Source of the DNA: Solirubrobacteraceae bacterium
Lineage (GTDB): Bacteria; Actinomycetota; Thermoleophilia; Solirubrobacterales; Solirubrobacteraceae
Direction: 5' to 3'
NCBI GenBank assembly: GCA_017882455.1
Contig: JADGPL010000025.1
Coordinates: 1 to 42,048, forward strand
DNA length: 42,048 bases
Below the pieces are notes generated by a model. That model searched no databases. It saw only the letters and a list, made by a program, of their open reading frames with translations, and was not told the DNA's origin. Both the position numbers and the translations under genes were made by a program. Of this stretch, positions 8,146 to 14,884 are shown one piece after another (position 1 is the stretch's first letter; each line of letters opens with the position of its first letter).

Positions 8146-8196
8146 GCGCCCGCGCCCAGTCGGTCGCGAAGCGAGGCTAATAGACTTGCGCTAGCC

Positions 8197-8712
8197 GTGG
8201 ATCCCGTGACCGCCTCGATCGTCATATCCGCTCCCCGCGAGCGGGTGTTCGACTATCTCCAGGACATCGCCAACCACCCCGAGTTCACGGACCACTACCT
8301 GGTGGACTGGCACCTGACCAGGATCGATTCGATCGGCCGCGGGGCGGGTGCGCGCTTTCGCGTCAAGGCGCCCGGCAACCGCTTCAGCTGGGCCGACGTG
8401 ACGTTCTCGGAGGTCGAGCGCCCTCATCGGATCGTCGAGGTGGGGCGGACGGGCAAGAGCAATCGCATCAGAACCGTCGGCGTCTACGAGCTGGCGGTCG
8501 CCGAAGCCGGGGCGACGCGCGTGCGTTTCACGCTGCAGACGAGCCCCGTGACGATCTCCGATCGCATCATGGAGGGCCTCGGCGCGAAGGCCTGGCTGAG
8601 GCGCAACAACCAGCGCGCGATGCGCCGGCTGCGGGGCATCCTCGAGCAGGACGAGGGCCGCGGAGCCTCGCCCGAGAGCCGCGGGCAGCGTGTCACCGTC
8701 GCCGGCGGGTAG
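8197..8712 (+). CDS. SRPBCC-family (START-like) protein
   Basis: Cytoplasmic protein of 171 residues with the helix-grip fold of polyketide cyclase/START-type proteins, which bind hydrophobic ligands. The hallmark N-terminus is ITAPxxRVFDYL-like: VISAPRERVFDYLQDIANHPEF at about 8-29. A middle beta region follows (GARFRVKAPG..., VTFSEVERPHRIVEV) and the final long helix is GLGAKAWLRRNNQRAMRRL. The tail of about 20 residues is low-complexity. The GTG at 8197 is used; TAGACT lies 10 nt upstream. The ligand is not predictable. The lipoprotein gene follows after 13 bp. Confidence 0.82.
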   Translation: MDPVTASIVISAPRERVFDYLQDIANHPEFTDHYLVDWHLTRIDSIGRGAGARFRVKAPGNRFSWADVTFSEVERPHRIVEVGRTGKSNRIRTVGVYELAVAEAGATRVRFTLQTSPVTISDRIMEGLGAKAWLRRNNQRAMRRLRGILEQDEGRGASPESRGQRVTVAGG

Positions 8713-8725
8713 ACTGCCGCGTCGC

Positions 8726-9313
8726 ATGTCCAGCCGCCTGCGCAAGCTCCCGCCAGCCGTGCTCGCCCTGCTCGCCGTGTTCGTCCTCGGCGCCTGTGGC
8801 GACTCGCACACCAAGGTCACCACCGGCACCTACGCGGGCGAGTCGGGCGCCAACGCCCCTTACCTCGACGTCGGTCCCCTGAAATACGAGGTCCAGCTCT
8901 CGCGCGAGCTCAACCCGTACAACAGCGAGGACGCCGCCTACCTGCAGGGCCTGAGCGAAGGCGAACGCAAGCTCACCCCGGGCCAGGAGTGGTTCGCGGT
9001 GTTCATCCAGGTCTACAACGACACCTCGCATGAACTGCCGTCCTCCAGCGACATCACGATCAGCGACACCCAGGGCAACACCTACATCCCGATCGTGCCC
9101 AGCCAGATCAACGCCTACGCCTATCGCCCCGGTCCCGTGCCGGCCAAAGGCCAGCTGCCGATTCCCGATGCGACAGCTGATCTGGGACCCACCCAGGGGG
9201 CCCTGCTGCTGTTCAAGATCCAGACGGTCTCGCTCGACAACCGCCCGCTCGAGGTGAAGATCGTCGATCCGACGAACCCGGCCGAGACCGCCCAGGCCGA
9301 GCTCGACGTCTGA
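8726..9313 (+). CDS. Secreted lipoprotein, DUF4352-like
   Basis: Predicted lipoprotein of 195 residues. A basic N-terminus and hydrophobic core (residues 9-20) end in the lipobox LGAC with C24 as the acylation site, so it is a likely Lgt substrate. The mature part is beta-rich: GQEWFAVFIQVYNDT, SSDITISDTQGNTYIPI and QGALLLFKIQT resemble the immunoglobulin-like DUF4352 fold, in which an uncharacterised domain displays conserved YxxV-N stretches. This resemblance is tentative. ATG 8726 is chosen because the signal peptide starts there; the frame is open upstream into the preceding gene. TAGACT lies 10 nt upstream. The function is unknown. Confidence 0.8.
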   Translation: MSSRLRKLPPAVLALLAVFVLGACGDSHTKVTTGTYAGESGANAPYLDVGPLKYEVQLSRELNPYNSEDAAYLQGLSEGERKLTPGQEWFAVFIQVYNDTSHELPSSSDITISDTQGNTYIPIVPSQINAYAYRPGPVPAKGQLPIPDATADLGPTQGALLLFKIQTVSLDNRPLEVKIVDPTNPAETAQAELDV

Positions 9314-9347
9314 GCTCGAGGCGCCTACGGAGCTCTGGGCGCCTACG
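9312..9347. repeat. 18-bp tandem duplication between convergent genes
   Basis: Two 18-bp units (9312-9329 and 9330-9347), each starting GAGCTC and ending GGCGCCTACG, identical at 16 of 18 positions. They span the gap between the lipoprotein stop and the PBP stop. The PBP stop codon (TAG on the minus strand, 9343-9345) lies in the second unit, and the first unit has the same triplet 18 bp on. Confidence 0.75.
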
Positions 9348-11103
9348 CGCCTGAGTGCAGGCCGGCTTCGAGCACCTGCCTGGCGACCGGCGCCGCGGTG
9401 GTTCCGCCGGCGCCGTCTTCCACGAGCAGCACACACACGACGATGCGCGGGTGAAGAGCGGGTGCGAACGCGGCGAACCAGGCATCGGTGTTGCTGGCTT
9501 CGCTTTCGCTCGAGTGGCAGCTTTCCTTGCTCGCTTCCTTGCCTTCTGCGCCCGAGCCGGTTTCCGTTTCCGGTTTGCAGGCGCTCTTCAGTTCGGCGGT
9601 GCCGGTCTTTCCGGCGACTGTCACCCCCGGGATCGCGGCCGCGGTGCCTGTGCCTTCGCGAACGACGCCGATCATCAGGTGGCGGACCGTGCGTGCCACC
9701 GAGGCGCTGACGACCTGCCGACCGCCGCCGGACGCTGAGCCTGCCAGGAAGGAGGGCGCTGGGCGCCGTCCGCCGTCGGCGATGGTCGCGGCCACGATCG
9801 CCATCTGCAGGGGTGTGGCCAGCACCTGGCCCTGGCCGATGGCCGTCGATCCGATGTCGAGTTCGCCCTGGATGTCCGCAGCTGCAGGCAGCGTGCTCTC
9901 GGCCGCGCCGGGAACCCCGGTCTCGTGGTTGAAGCCGAGCTTTTCGGCCGTGGCCACCAGGCGCGCGGCGCCGAGCTTCACCCCGAGGGGGCTGAACACC
10001 GAGTTGCAGGACACCGCGAAGGCCAGTTCCAGCGAGCCACCGCAGTCCTCGCCGTTGGCGTTGCTCAGCTTCACGCCGTCGAGCGTCGCGTAGGTCGCAT
10101 ACGGGAAGACCGTGTGGGGAGCGGCGATGTGGGCCTCCAGCACGCCCGTCAGCGTGACCATCTTGAACGTCGAGCCGGGCGGCTGCAGCCCTTCGAGGCC
10201 GATGCCGGCCACCGCGAGGATCTGTCCCGTGGACGGCTGCAGCGCGACGATCCCGCCGAGCTGTCCTGCGAGCGCGCTCACGGCCGCGCGCTGGACCGTG
10301 GGGGAGACCGTCGTGCGCACAGGTGCGGCGGGGCGGGGAGCCGCGTAGGCGAGCAGCCGCCCGCCAGCGAGCAGTGCCCCGCCCGCGCGGCCCCGCAGGC
10401 GGTCATCGAGCGCGCGCTCCAGCCCGCTCAGCCCGACGGTCGCGCCAGCCGGGACGCCCTGGGCTTCGAGCGTGGCCAGGCGCGAGGCCGGGACGGGTCC
10501 CACCGTCCCGATCACGGCGCGCGCCGCTTCGCCGAGCGGCGAGCTGCGCGTGCCTTCGGTCGAGGCCTCGCCGGCGGGGCTTTCGGCCAGGACGCTGCCG
10601 TCGCGAGCGAGCAGCGTCGCACGGCGTGGCAGGCTGGTGCGACGGCTCAGCCGCTCGCCGCTGCGCAGCCCCGGAAAGCTCAGCGATCGTGACCACCTCA
10701 CGCGGGGAGGGCCTTCGCCGGCTTCGGCGATCGCCACTTCGAAGTTCAGCGACAGCGTCCCGAACAGGCGCGTGCTGACCCGCACCGGAATGCTCACGTC
10801 TGTGCCCGATGCTCGCGCCCTGCCGACGATCCGCAGGCGGGTCGCGGTGGCCGTTCGCAGCGCCTGCTCATAGATGTCGGCGAAGCTGCTGGCCGAGTAC
10901 TCGCGCTGGGAGGCGGGGTCGATGTCCCCGTACATCGTCACGTAGTCGCCGCGGGTCCATGCCGAGACGAACTGGTCGGCGAGCGCGGATGCGGCCGAGG
11001 TGCCGTGCTGGGCCCCCACGATCGCGCCCACGGCGAAGGCCACGGCGGCGAGCGCCAGCACCGGGCGCGCGCGCCGCAGTCTGTGGTTGCGGCTCTCAGT
11101 CAA
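9343..11103 (-). CDS. Penicillin-binding protein with MecA-type N-terminal domain
   Basis: Membrane-anchored DD-transpeptidase that crosslinks peptidoglycan; 586 residues. It has a basic N-terminus, one membrane anchor (about 15-32), then an NTF2-like MecA_N domain (about 37-155: ADQFVSAWTRGDYVTMYGDI). The transpeptidase domain has all three catalytic motifs: STFK (S311, K314), SCN (365-367) and KTG (499-501). The start is uncertain: no ATG or GTG precedes the membrane anchor. TTG 11103 gives the best basic N-terminus, TTG 11133 would overlap the divergent protease gene, and GTG 11061 would remove the basic residues. A Ser/Thr-rich insert of about 30 residues with two Cys follows the KTG motif. 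It is divergent from the MarP-like gene, and shared regulation is plausible. Confidence 0.9.
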   Translation of the reverse strand: MTESRNHRLRRARPVLALAAVAFAVGAIVGAQHGTSAASALADQFVSAWTRGDYVTMYGDIDPASQREYSASSFADIYEQALRTATATRLRIVGRARASGTDVSIPVRVSTRLFGTLSLNFEVAIAEAGEGPPRVRWSRSLSFPGLRSGERLSRRTSLPRRATLLARDGSVLAESPAGEASTEGTRSSPLGEAARAVIGTVGPVPASRLATLEAQGVPAGATVGLSGLERALDDRLRGRAGGALLAGGRLLAYAAPRPAAPVRTTVSPTVQRAAVSALAGQLGGIVALQPSTGQILAVAGIGLEGLQPPGSTFKMVTLTGVLEAHIAAPHTVFPYATYATLDGVKLSNANGEDCGGSLELAFAVSCNSVFSPLGVKLGAARLVATAEKLGFNHETGVPGAAESTLPAAADIQGELDIGSTAIGQGQVLATPLQMAIVAATIADGGRRPAPSFLAGSASGGGRQVVSASVARTVRHLMIGVVREGTGTAAAIPGVTVAGKTGTAELKSACKPETETGSGAEGKEASKESCHSSESEASNTDAWFAAFAPALHPRIVVCVLLVEDGAGGTTAAPVARQVLEAGLHSGA

Positions 11104-11111
11104 GGAGCTTG

Positions 11112-11117
11112 TACAAC
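11112..11117 (+). promoter_or_regulatory. Possible -10 element of the MarP-like gene
   Basis: TACAAC ends 7 nt before GTG 11125, the same layout as other probable leaderless genes here. A TTGCGG at 11087-11092 is the only -35 candidate (19-nt spacer). Confidence 0.35.
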
Positions 11118-11124
11118 ATGGCAG

Positions 11125-12294
11125 GTGACACAACTGGACTGGATCATTGTCGCGTTCGCGGCCATCCTCGCCCTTTTCGGATTCCGCCAGGGCTTCATCG
11201 TGGGGGCGCTCTCGTTTGCAGGGTTCGCACTTGGTGCATTCCTCGGAACCCGCCTGGGTCCTCTTCTGCTCCCGCGGGGCTCCTCCTCGCCCTATGCGCC
11301 GGCCTTCGGCCTCGTCGGTGCGCTGCTCGGGGGCGCGATCCTGGCGAGCGGCCTGGAGGGACTCGGGTTTCGCCTGCGGCGCACGTTGATCATCCCCGGT
11401 ATGGGCACGCTCGACGGGATGCTCGGCGCTGCGCTGGGGGCGGCGCTGGCACTGGGGATCGTCTGGATCGTGGCGGCGGTGGCGGGACAGACGCCCGGGC
11501 AGGAACAGCTGCGCGGCGACATCCAGCGATCGGCGATCCTGCGCAGGCTCAACCAGATCCTGCCGCCGTCCGGATCTGTTCTCAATGCGCTCGCCAGGCT
11601 CGACCCGCTCCCGTCGATCACGGGGCCCTCGCCCGACGTGGCGGCGCCCGAACCGGCGATCGCACGCGCGCCGGGCGTGAGCGCGTCATCGCGCAGCGTG
11701 GTGCGCGTCGACGGGACCGCGTGCGGATTGGCGATCGAGGGCTCCGGTTGGGTGGCTGCGCCGGACCTGGTGGTGACCAACGCGCATGTGGTGGCCGGCG
11801 AGCAGGACACGACCGTGGAGATCGATGGGCGTCAGCCGGGGCTCGCCGCGCAGCCGCTCGCCTTCGACCCGACGCATGACGTCGCGATCCTGCGCGTTCC
11901 CGGGCTCGGTCTTCCCTCGCTCAGCCTCCTCGCCGATCCTGCCTCGGGCACTTCAGGTGCGATCCTCGGCTACCCCGAGAACGGGCCCTTCAACGTCCAA
12001 CCCGGTCGGATCGGGCGCACGCAGACCGTGATCACCCAAAACGCCTACGGGCAGGGCCCGGTCTCACGGGAGCTGACCCCGCTGCGCGGGCTGGTGCGCC
12101 CGGGCAACTCGGGAGGCGCGATCGTGGACATCGACGGTCGCGTCCTCACGACGGTCTTCGCCGCTACCGTCGGGGGCCATCCCCGGGGCGGCTACGGGGT
12201 GGCCAACGCGACCGTGGCTGCGGTGCTGCGGGAAGCCGAGATGCGCCAGAGAGAAGGGGTCGAGGTCGGCACCGGGCAGTGCGCCCCGGGCTGA
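11125..12294 (+). CDS. MarP-like membrane serine protease (CvpA + trypsin-like domains)
   Basis: 389 residues: a four-helix CvpA/colicin-V-production membrane domain (about 6-120) followed by an extracytoplasmic chymotrypsin-like protease. The catalytic triad is visible: H221 (TNAHVVAG), D252 (THDVAIL) and S329 (RPGNSGG). C200 and C386 flank the protease domain in the same way as the disulfide pair of mycobacterial MarP (Rv3671c), which activates peptidoglycan hydrolases under acid stress. Start GTG 11125 precedes the first membrane helix; the upstream frame is only antisense to the PBP gene. TACAAC lies 7 nt upstream. Its neighbour is a transpeptidase, consistent with a cell-wall role. The specific substrate is unknown. 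Confidence 0.9.
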   Translation: MTQLDWIIVAFAAILALFGFRQGFIVGALSFAGFALGAFLGTRLGPLLLPRGSSSPYAPAFGLVGALLGGAILASGLEGLGFRLRRTLIIPGMGTLDGMLGAALGAALALGIVWIVAAVAGQTPGQEQLRGDIQRSAILRRLNQILPPSGSVLNALARLDPLPSITGPSPDVAAPEPAIARAPGVSASSRSVVRVDGTACGLAIEGSGWVAAPDLVVTNAHVVAGEQDTTVEIDGRQPGLAAQPLAFDPTHDVAILRVPGLGLPSLSLLADPASGTSGAILGYPENGPFNVQPGRIGRTQTVITQNAYGQGPVSRELTPLRGLVRPGNSGGAIVDIDGRVLTTVFAATVGGHPRGGYGVANATVAAVLREAEMRQREGVEVGTGQCAPG

Positions 12295-12328
12295 GAGCTC
12301 GGCGCGAAGCCGCGGTGCAGCTCGTCGC

Positions 12329-13108
12329 TCAGGTCCCGGCCGGCGCGGGGCGACTCGCCGCGCGCGGGCGGGCACTGCCGCGCTTCTTCGGTTCGCTCGG
12401 GGCCGGTGCGGGTGGGGCATGGGCGTCGGCCGGCCGCTGCCTCGCCGGCTGCTCGGCCGGCACTCTGCCGAGCTCGGAGTCGATCGCCTGCTGGATGGCC
12501 GCCAGGCGCCTGACGAGCCCGCCGCGGACCTGCTCGAGCTCCGCGGCGCTCAGGAGCGTGGGGCCGATGCCCGCGCTGGCAGCGCTCGACACGGACATCA
12601 GGGCGGGGTGAGCGGCCTCCATCTCCGCGAGCGTTCGCTCGAGCGATCCGATCTGGGCGCGCAGCGCTCGGCGCTGCTCGGCGGCCGCGTCTCGGGGAGC
12701 GTCGCGGGACTCGGCCGAGACGTAGAGCGCCGCGGCGACCTCCCGCGGATCGACCCCGGTCTCGAAGGCCTCGCGCGCGGCGCCGGCGGCGATCTTTCCC
12801 ACCGGTGAGCGCGTGCTCGGCGTGGCGCTGACGAACGTGCCGCTGCCCTGCTGGCTTTCGATCAGGCCCTCCTGATCGAGGCGCTGGTAGACCGCGCGAA
12901 CAGTGTTCACGTTGACCCCGCTGTCCTGTGCCAGGTCGCGCAGTCCCGGCAGACGTTGGCCGGGGGTGAGCTGGCCGTCCGCGATGCGGGAGCGCAGCGC
13001 CCACGCGAGCTGGACGCCGATCGGCACCTCCGCGTGGCGATCGACCACGAGCGTCTTGAAGTCGGGCGGGTCCGCCATCTCGGGGTTGTCATCTAGCTGC
13101 GAGCTCAC
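12329..13108 (-). CDS. GntR-family transcriptional regulator
   Basis: 259 residues. The N-terminal winged helix-turn-helix (about 28-95) has the GntR hallmarks LRSRIADGQLTPGQRLPGLR, then VNVNTVRAVYQRLDQEGLI and QGSGTFV. There is no large effector domain of the FadR, HutC or MocR kind. Instead there is an alpha-helical, probably coiled-coil segment (about 130-220) and a Pro/Ala/Arg-rich disordered tail. It starts at GTG 13108, with TAACTT 6 nt upstream and no Shine-Dalgarno; ATG 13078 in frame is an alternative. It is divergent from the YrbE permease pair. The palindrome over the permease promoter is its probable binding site, so it likely represses those genes and perhaps itself. Confidence 0.9.
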   Translation of the reverse strand: MSSQLDDNPEMADPPDFKTLVVDRHAEVPIGVQLAWALRSRIADGQLTPGQRLPGLRDLAQDSGVNVNTVRAVYQRLDQEGLIESQQGSGTFVSATPSTRSPVGKIAAGAAREAFETGVDPREVAAALYVSAESRDAPRDAAAEQRRALRAQIGSLERTLAEMEAAHPALMSVSSAASAGIGPTLLSAAELEQVRGGLVRRLAAIQQAIDSELGRVPAEQPARQRPADAHAPPAPAPSEPKKRGSARPRAASRPAPAGT

Positions 13109-13114
13109 ACGCAG

Positions 13115-13120
13115 AAGTTA
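13115..13120 (-). promoter_or_regulatory. Probable -10 element of the GntR gene
   Basis: On the minus strand TAACTT ends 6 nt before GTG 13108. With a 17-nt spacer, the -35 (TGTAAA on this strand) falls at 13138-13143, exactly the six bases that form TTTACA for the divergent permease promoter. Confidence 0.5.
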
Positions 13121-13137
13121 GCGCGCCACCGGACAGA

Positions 13138-13166
13138 TTTACAGTGTGCTGGTCAACTAGTACACT
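13138..13166 (+). promoter_or_regulatory. Promoter of the YrbE permease pair
   Basis: TTTACA (13138-13143), a 17-nt spacer, then TACACT (13161-13166): a near-standard housekeeping promoter. The predicted start of transcription is at about 13173, where an ATG lies, so the message is probably leaderless. Confidence 0.65.
13143..13166. promoter_or_regulatory. Operator-like palindrome, probable GntR binding site
   Basis: A 24-bp imperfect palindrome with outer arms AGTGT...ACACT; 18 of 24 positions match its own reverse complement. It spans the spacer and the whole -10 box of the permease promoter. Size, symmetry and position fit a GntR dimer site that blocks RNA polymerase. Confidence 0.6.
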
Positions 13167-13172
13167 ATGGAA

Positions 13173-14060
13173 ATGGGCAGGGAGGAGCGAGGAATTGGCG
13201 GGTCCGCGCCACCCATGAGGGGCGCTCCGGCGTCGCCATCCCCCGATGCCGGTAGCGCGCAGCGGGTCGCCGCCCGCGCCTTCCTGCCCACCAGGAGCCT
13301 GCTCGAGGAAGTGGGGGACATGGTCCTCCTGACGGGCAGAACGATCCGTTCGGCGCTGGCGCCGCCATATCCCTACGGCGGCGAGCTCGTCTCCCAGTTT
13401 CTCTTCGCGCTGCGCCTGTGCTGGCTGCCGCTGCTCCTATCCACCGTGTCGATCAACTACGGAGCGGCGGGTCTGCAGGCAGCGAACGTCCTGACGCTCA
13501 TCGGCGCTCTGGACAAGCTGGGTGGATTCTTCGTGCTTGCGGCCATCCGTGAAATCGGGCCGCTGATCACCTCGGTCGTGCTCGCAGGCGTCGCCGGCAC
13601 GGCGATCACGGCGGATCTCGGCGCGCGCAAGGTCCGGGAGGAGCTCGACGCGCTGCAGGTGCTCGGCGTGGACACCGTCAAGAACCTCGTGGTTCCGCGC
13701 TTCCTCGCGCTGATGGTCGTGACCGGGCTGTTCAACATCTACGCGATCCTGTTCGGCCTGTTCGGCGGCATCCTGGCCGAGATCGTCAGCGGTCAACCGC
13801 TCGGTCCGTTCTGGACGACGCTGTTCGCCAACGCCACGACCACCGATCTGTGGGGCTCGGTGCTGAAGACGACGATCTTCGGGGCGATCATCGCGATCGT
13901 CTGCTGTTACAAGGGAATGACCGCTTCCGGCGGCGCGGAGGGCGTCGGGCGGGCTGTCAACCAGGCGGTCGTGACATCTCTGCTGGTGATCACGGCGTTC
14001 AACTACGTCTTCATGCAGACGCTGCTCGCCACCCACCCTGGGCTCCTGGTGATCAAGTGA
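13173..14060 (+). CDS. MlaE/YrbE-family ABC transporter permease (first of pair)
   Basis: Integral membrane permease of the MlaE/YrbE family, 295 residues, which moves lipids with an ATPase and MCE-domain proteins. A polar leader of about 50 residues precedes the membrane part. The MlaE signature is present in REIGPLITSVVLAGVAGTA and ELDALQVLGVD; five or so hydrophobic segments follow. Start: ATG 13173 fits the predicted transcription start; ATG 13167 touches the -10 box and ATG 13215 lacks a Shine-Dalgarno. It overlaps the second permease by one base (TGATG at 14058-14062). No MCE or ATPase gene lies beside it. It is probably repressed by the divergent GntR protein. Confidence 0.88.
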   Translation: MGREERGIGGSAPPMRGAPASPSPDAGSAQRVAARAFLPTRSLLEEVGDMVLLTGRTIRSALAPPYPYGGELVSQFLFALRLCWLPLLLSTVSINYGAAGLQAANVLTLIGALDKLGGFFVLAAIREIGPLITSVVLAGVAGTAITADLGARKVREELDALQVLGVDTVKNLVVPRFLALMVVTGLFNIYAILFGLFGGILAEIVSGQPLGPFWTTLFANATTTDLWGSVLKTTIFGAIIAIVCCYKGMTASGGAEGVGRAVNQAVVTSLLVITAFNYVFMQTLLATHPGLLVIK

Positions 14061-14860
14061 TGGTTGGGCTGCTTGCGCTGCCGCGTGAATGGCTCTCCTC
14101 AGCGGGGGACATCGGCGGATTCATGGGTCGGGTGATGGGCGAGGTCTACGGCCTGCGCGTATTTCGCTTCTTCGGCGAGGCGCTGCGCCAGGCGGGCGTG
14201 CTGATCGTCTCCTCCACGCTCGTGATCTGGGGTCTGGCCTTCTTCACCGGGTTGGGCACGTGTGGCATCGAGGGCGCCTACTTCGCGGAGGCGCAGGGCA
14301 CCGGGGCGATCTCGGGCATCTTCGCCGCCTGGTGCGATCTGCGCGAGGCGGTTCCCTACGCGTTCGGCTACATGATGGCCGCGAAGGTCGGCACGGGAAT
14401 CGTGGCGGAGATCGGCGCGATGCGGATCAACGATGAGATCGACGCGCTCGAGGTGATGGGGATCGACTCGATCACCTTCCTGTGCGCCACGCGCCTGCTG
14501 GCCGCCTGGATCGTGCTGCCGTTCATGTATGTGTCGGCCATCGGCGTGGCATATCTGGCGTCCTACGTGGCCGTTGTCGACCAGGTCGGGTATGTGACCT
14601 CGGGTGGGTACCTGCTGGTCTTCTGGCAGTTCCAAAACCCGGGTGACGTGCTGTTCAGCCTGACCAAGGGGATGTTCATGGCGACCGCGGTGGTGCTGGT
14701 CGGCTGCTACTACGGCTACAAAGCCAGTGGGGGGCCCGTGGGCGTGGGCACTGCGACGGCCAAGTCGATGGTGCTGAACATCGTGCTCGTGAACCTGATC
14801 GGCATGCTCGGGAGCCAGGTCTTCTGGGGCGCCAATCCGCGCGCGCCGATCGGCGGGTAG
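14060..14860 (+). CDS. MlaE/YrbE-family ABC transporter permease (second of pair)
   Basis: 266-residue integral membrane protein paralogous to the preceding permease. Signature segments: AAKVGTGIVAEIGAMRIND and EIDALEVMGID, closer to the canonical MlaE motif than the first copy. Hydrophobic segments lie at about 48-70, 100-120, 150-175, 200-225 and 235-258. Its ATG overlaps the stop of the first permease (TGATG), indicating coupled translation and probably a heterodimeric permease, as YrbEA/YrbEB in mycobacterial Mce systems. The frame continues upstream only as an out-of-frame reading of the first gene. topB follows after 24 bp, apparently with its own promoter. Confidence 0.9.
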   Translation: MVGLLALPREWLSSAGDIGGFMGRVMGEVYGLRVFRFFGEALRQAGVLIVSSTLVIWGLAFFTGLGTCGIEGAYFAEAQGTGAISGIFAAWCDLREAVPYAFGYMMAAKVGTGIVAEIGAMRINDEIDALEVMGIDSITFLCATRLLAAWIVLPFMYVSAIGVAYLASYVAVVDQVGYVTSGGYLLVFWQFQNPGDVLFSLTKGMFMATAVVLVGCYYGYKASGGPVGVGTATAKSMVLNIVLVNLIGMLGSQVFWGANPRAPIGG

Positions 14861-14871
14861 CTCTGGACCGC

Positions 14872-14877
14872 TACGCT
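14872..14877 (+). promoter_or_regulatory. Probable -10 element of topB (leaderless layout)
   Basis: TACGCT ends 7 nt before ATG 14885 in the 24-bp gap after the permease genes. No Shine-Dalgarno and no clear -35. Confidence 0.45.
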
Positions 14878-14884
14878 GACCGCC

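Noticed and set aside
7656-8180. An alternative plus-strand frame across the small Cys-rich gene
   Set aside because: Arg/Ala/Pro-rich with no motif, whereas the frame from 7843 holds two spaced CxxC pairs.
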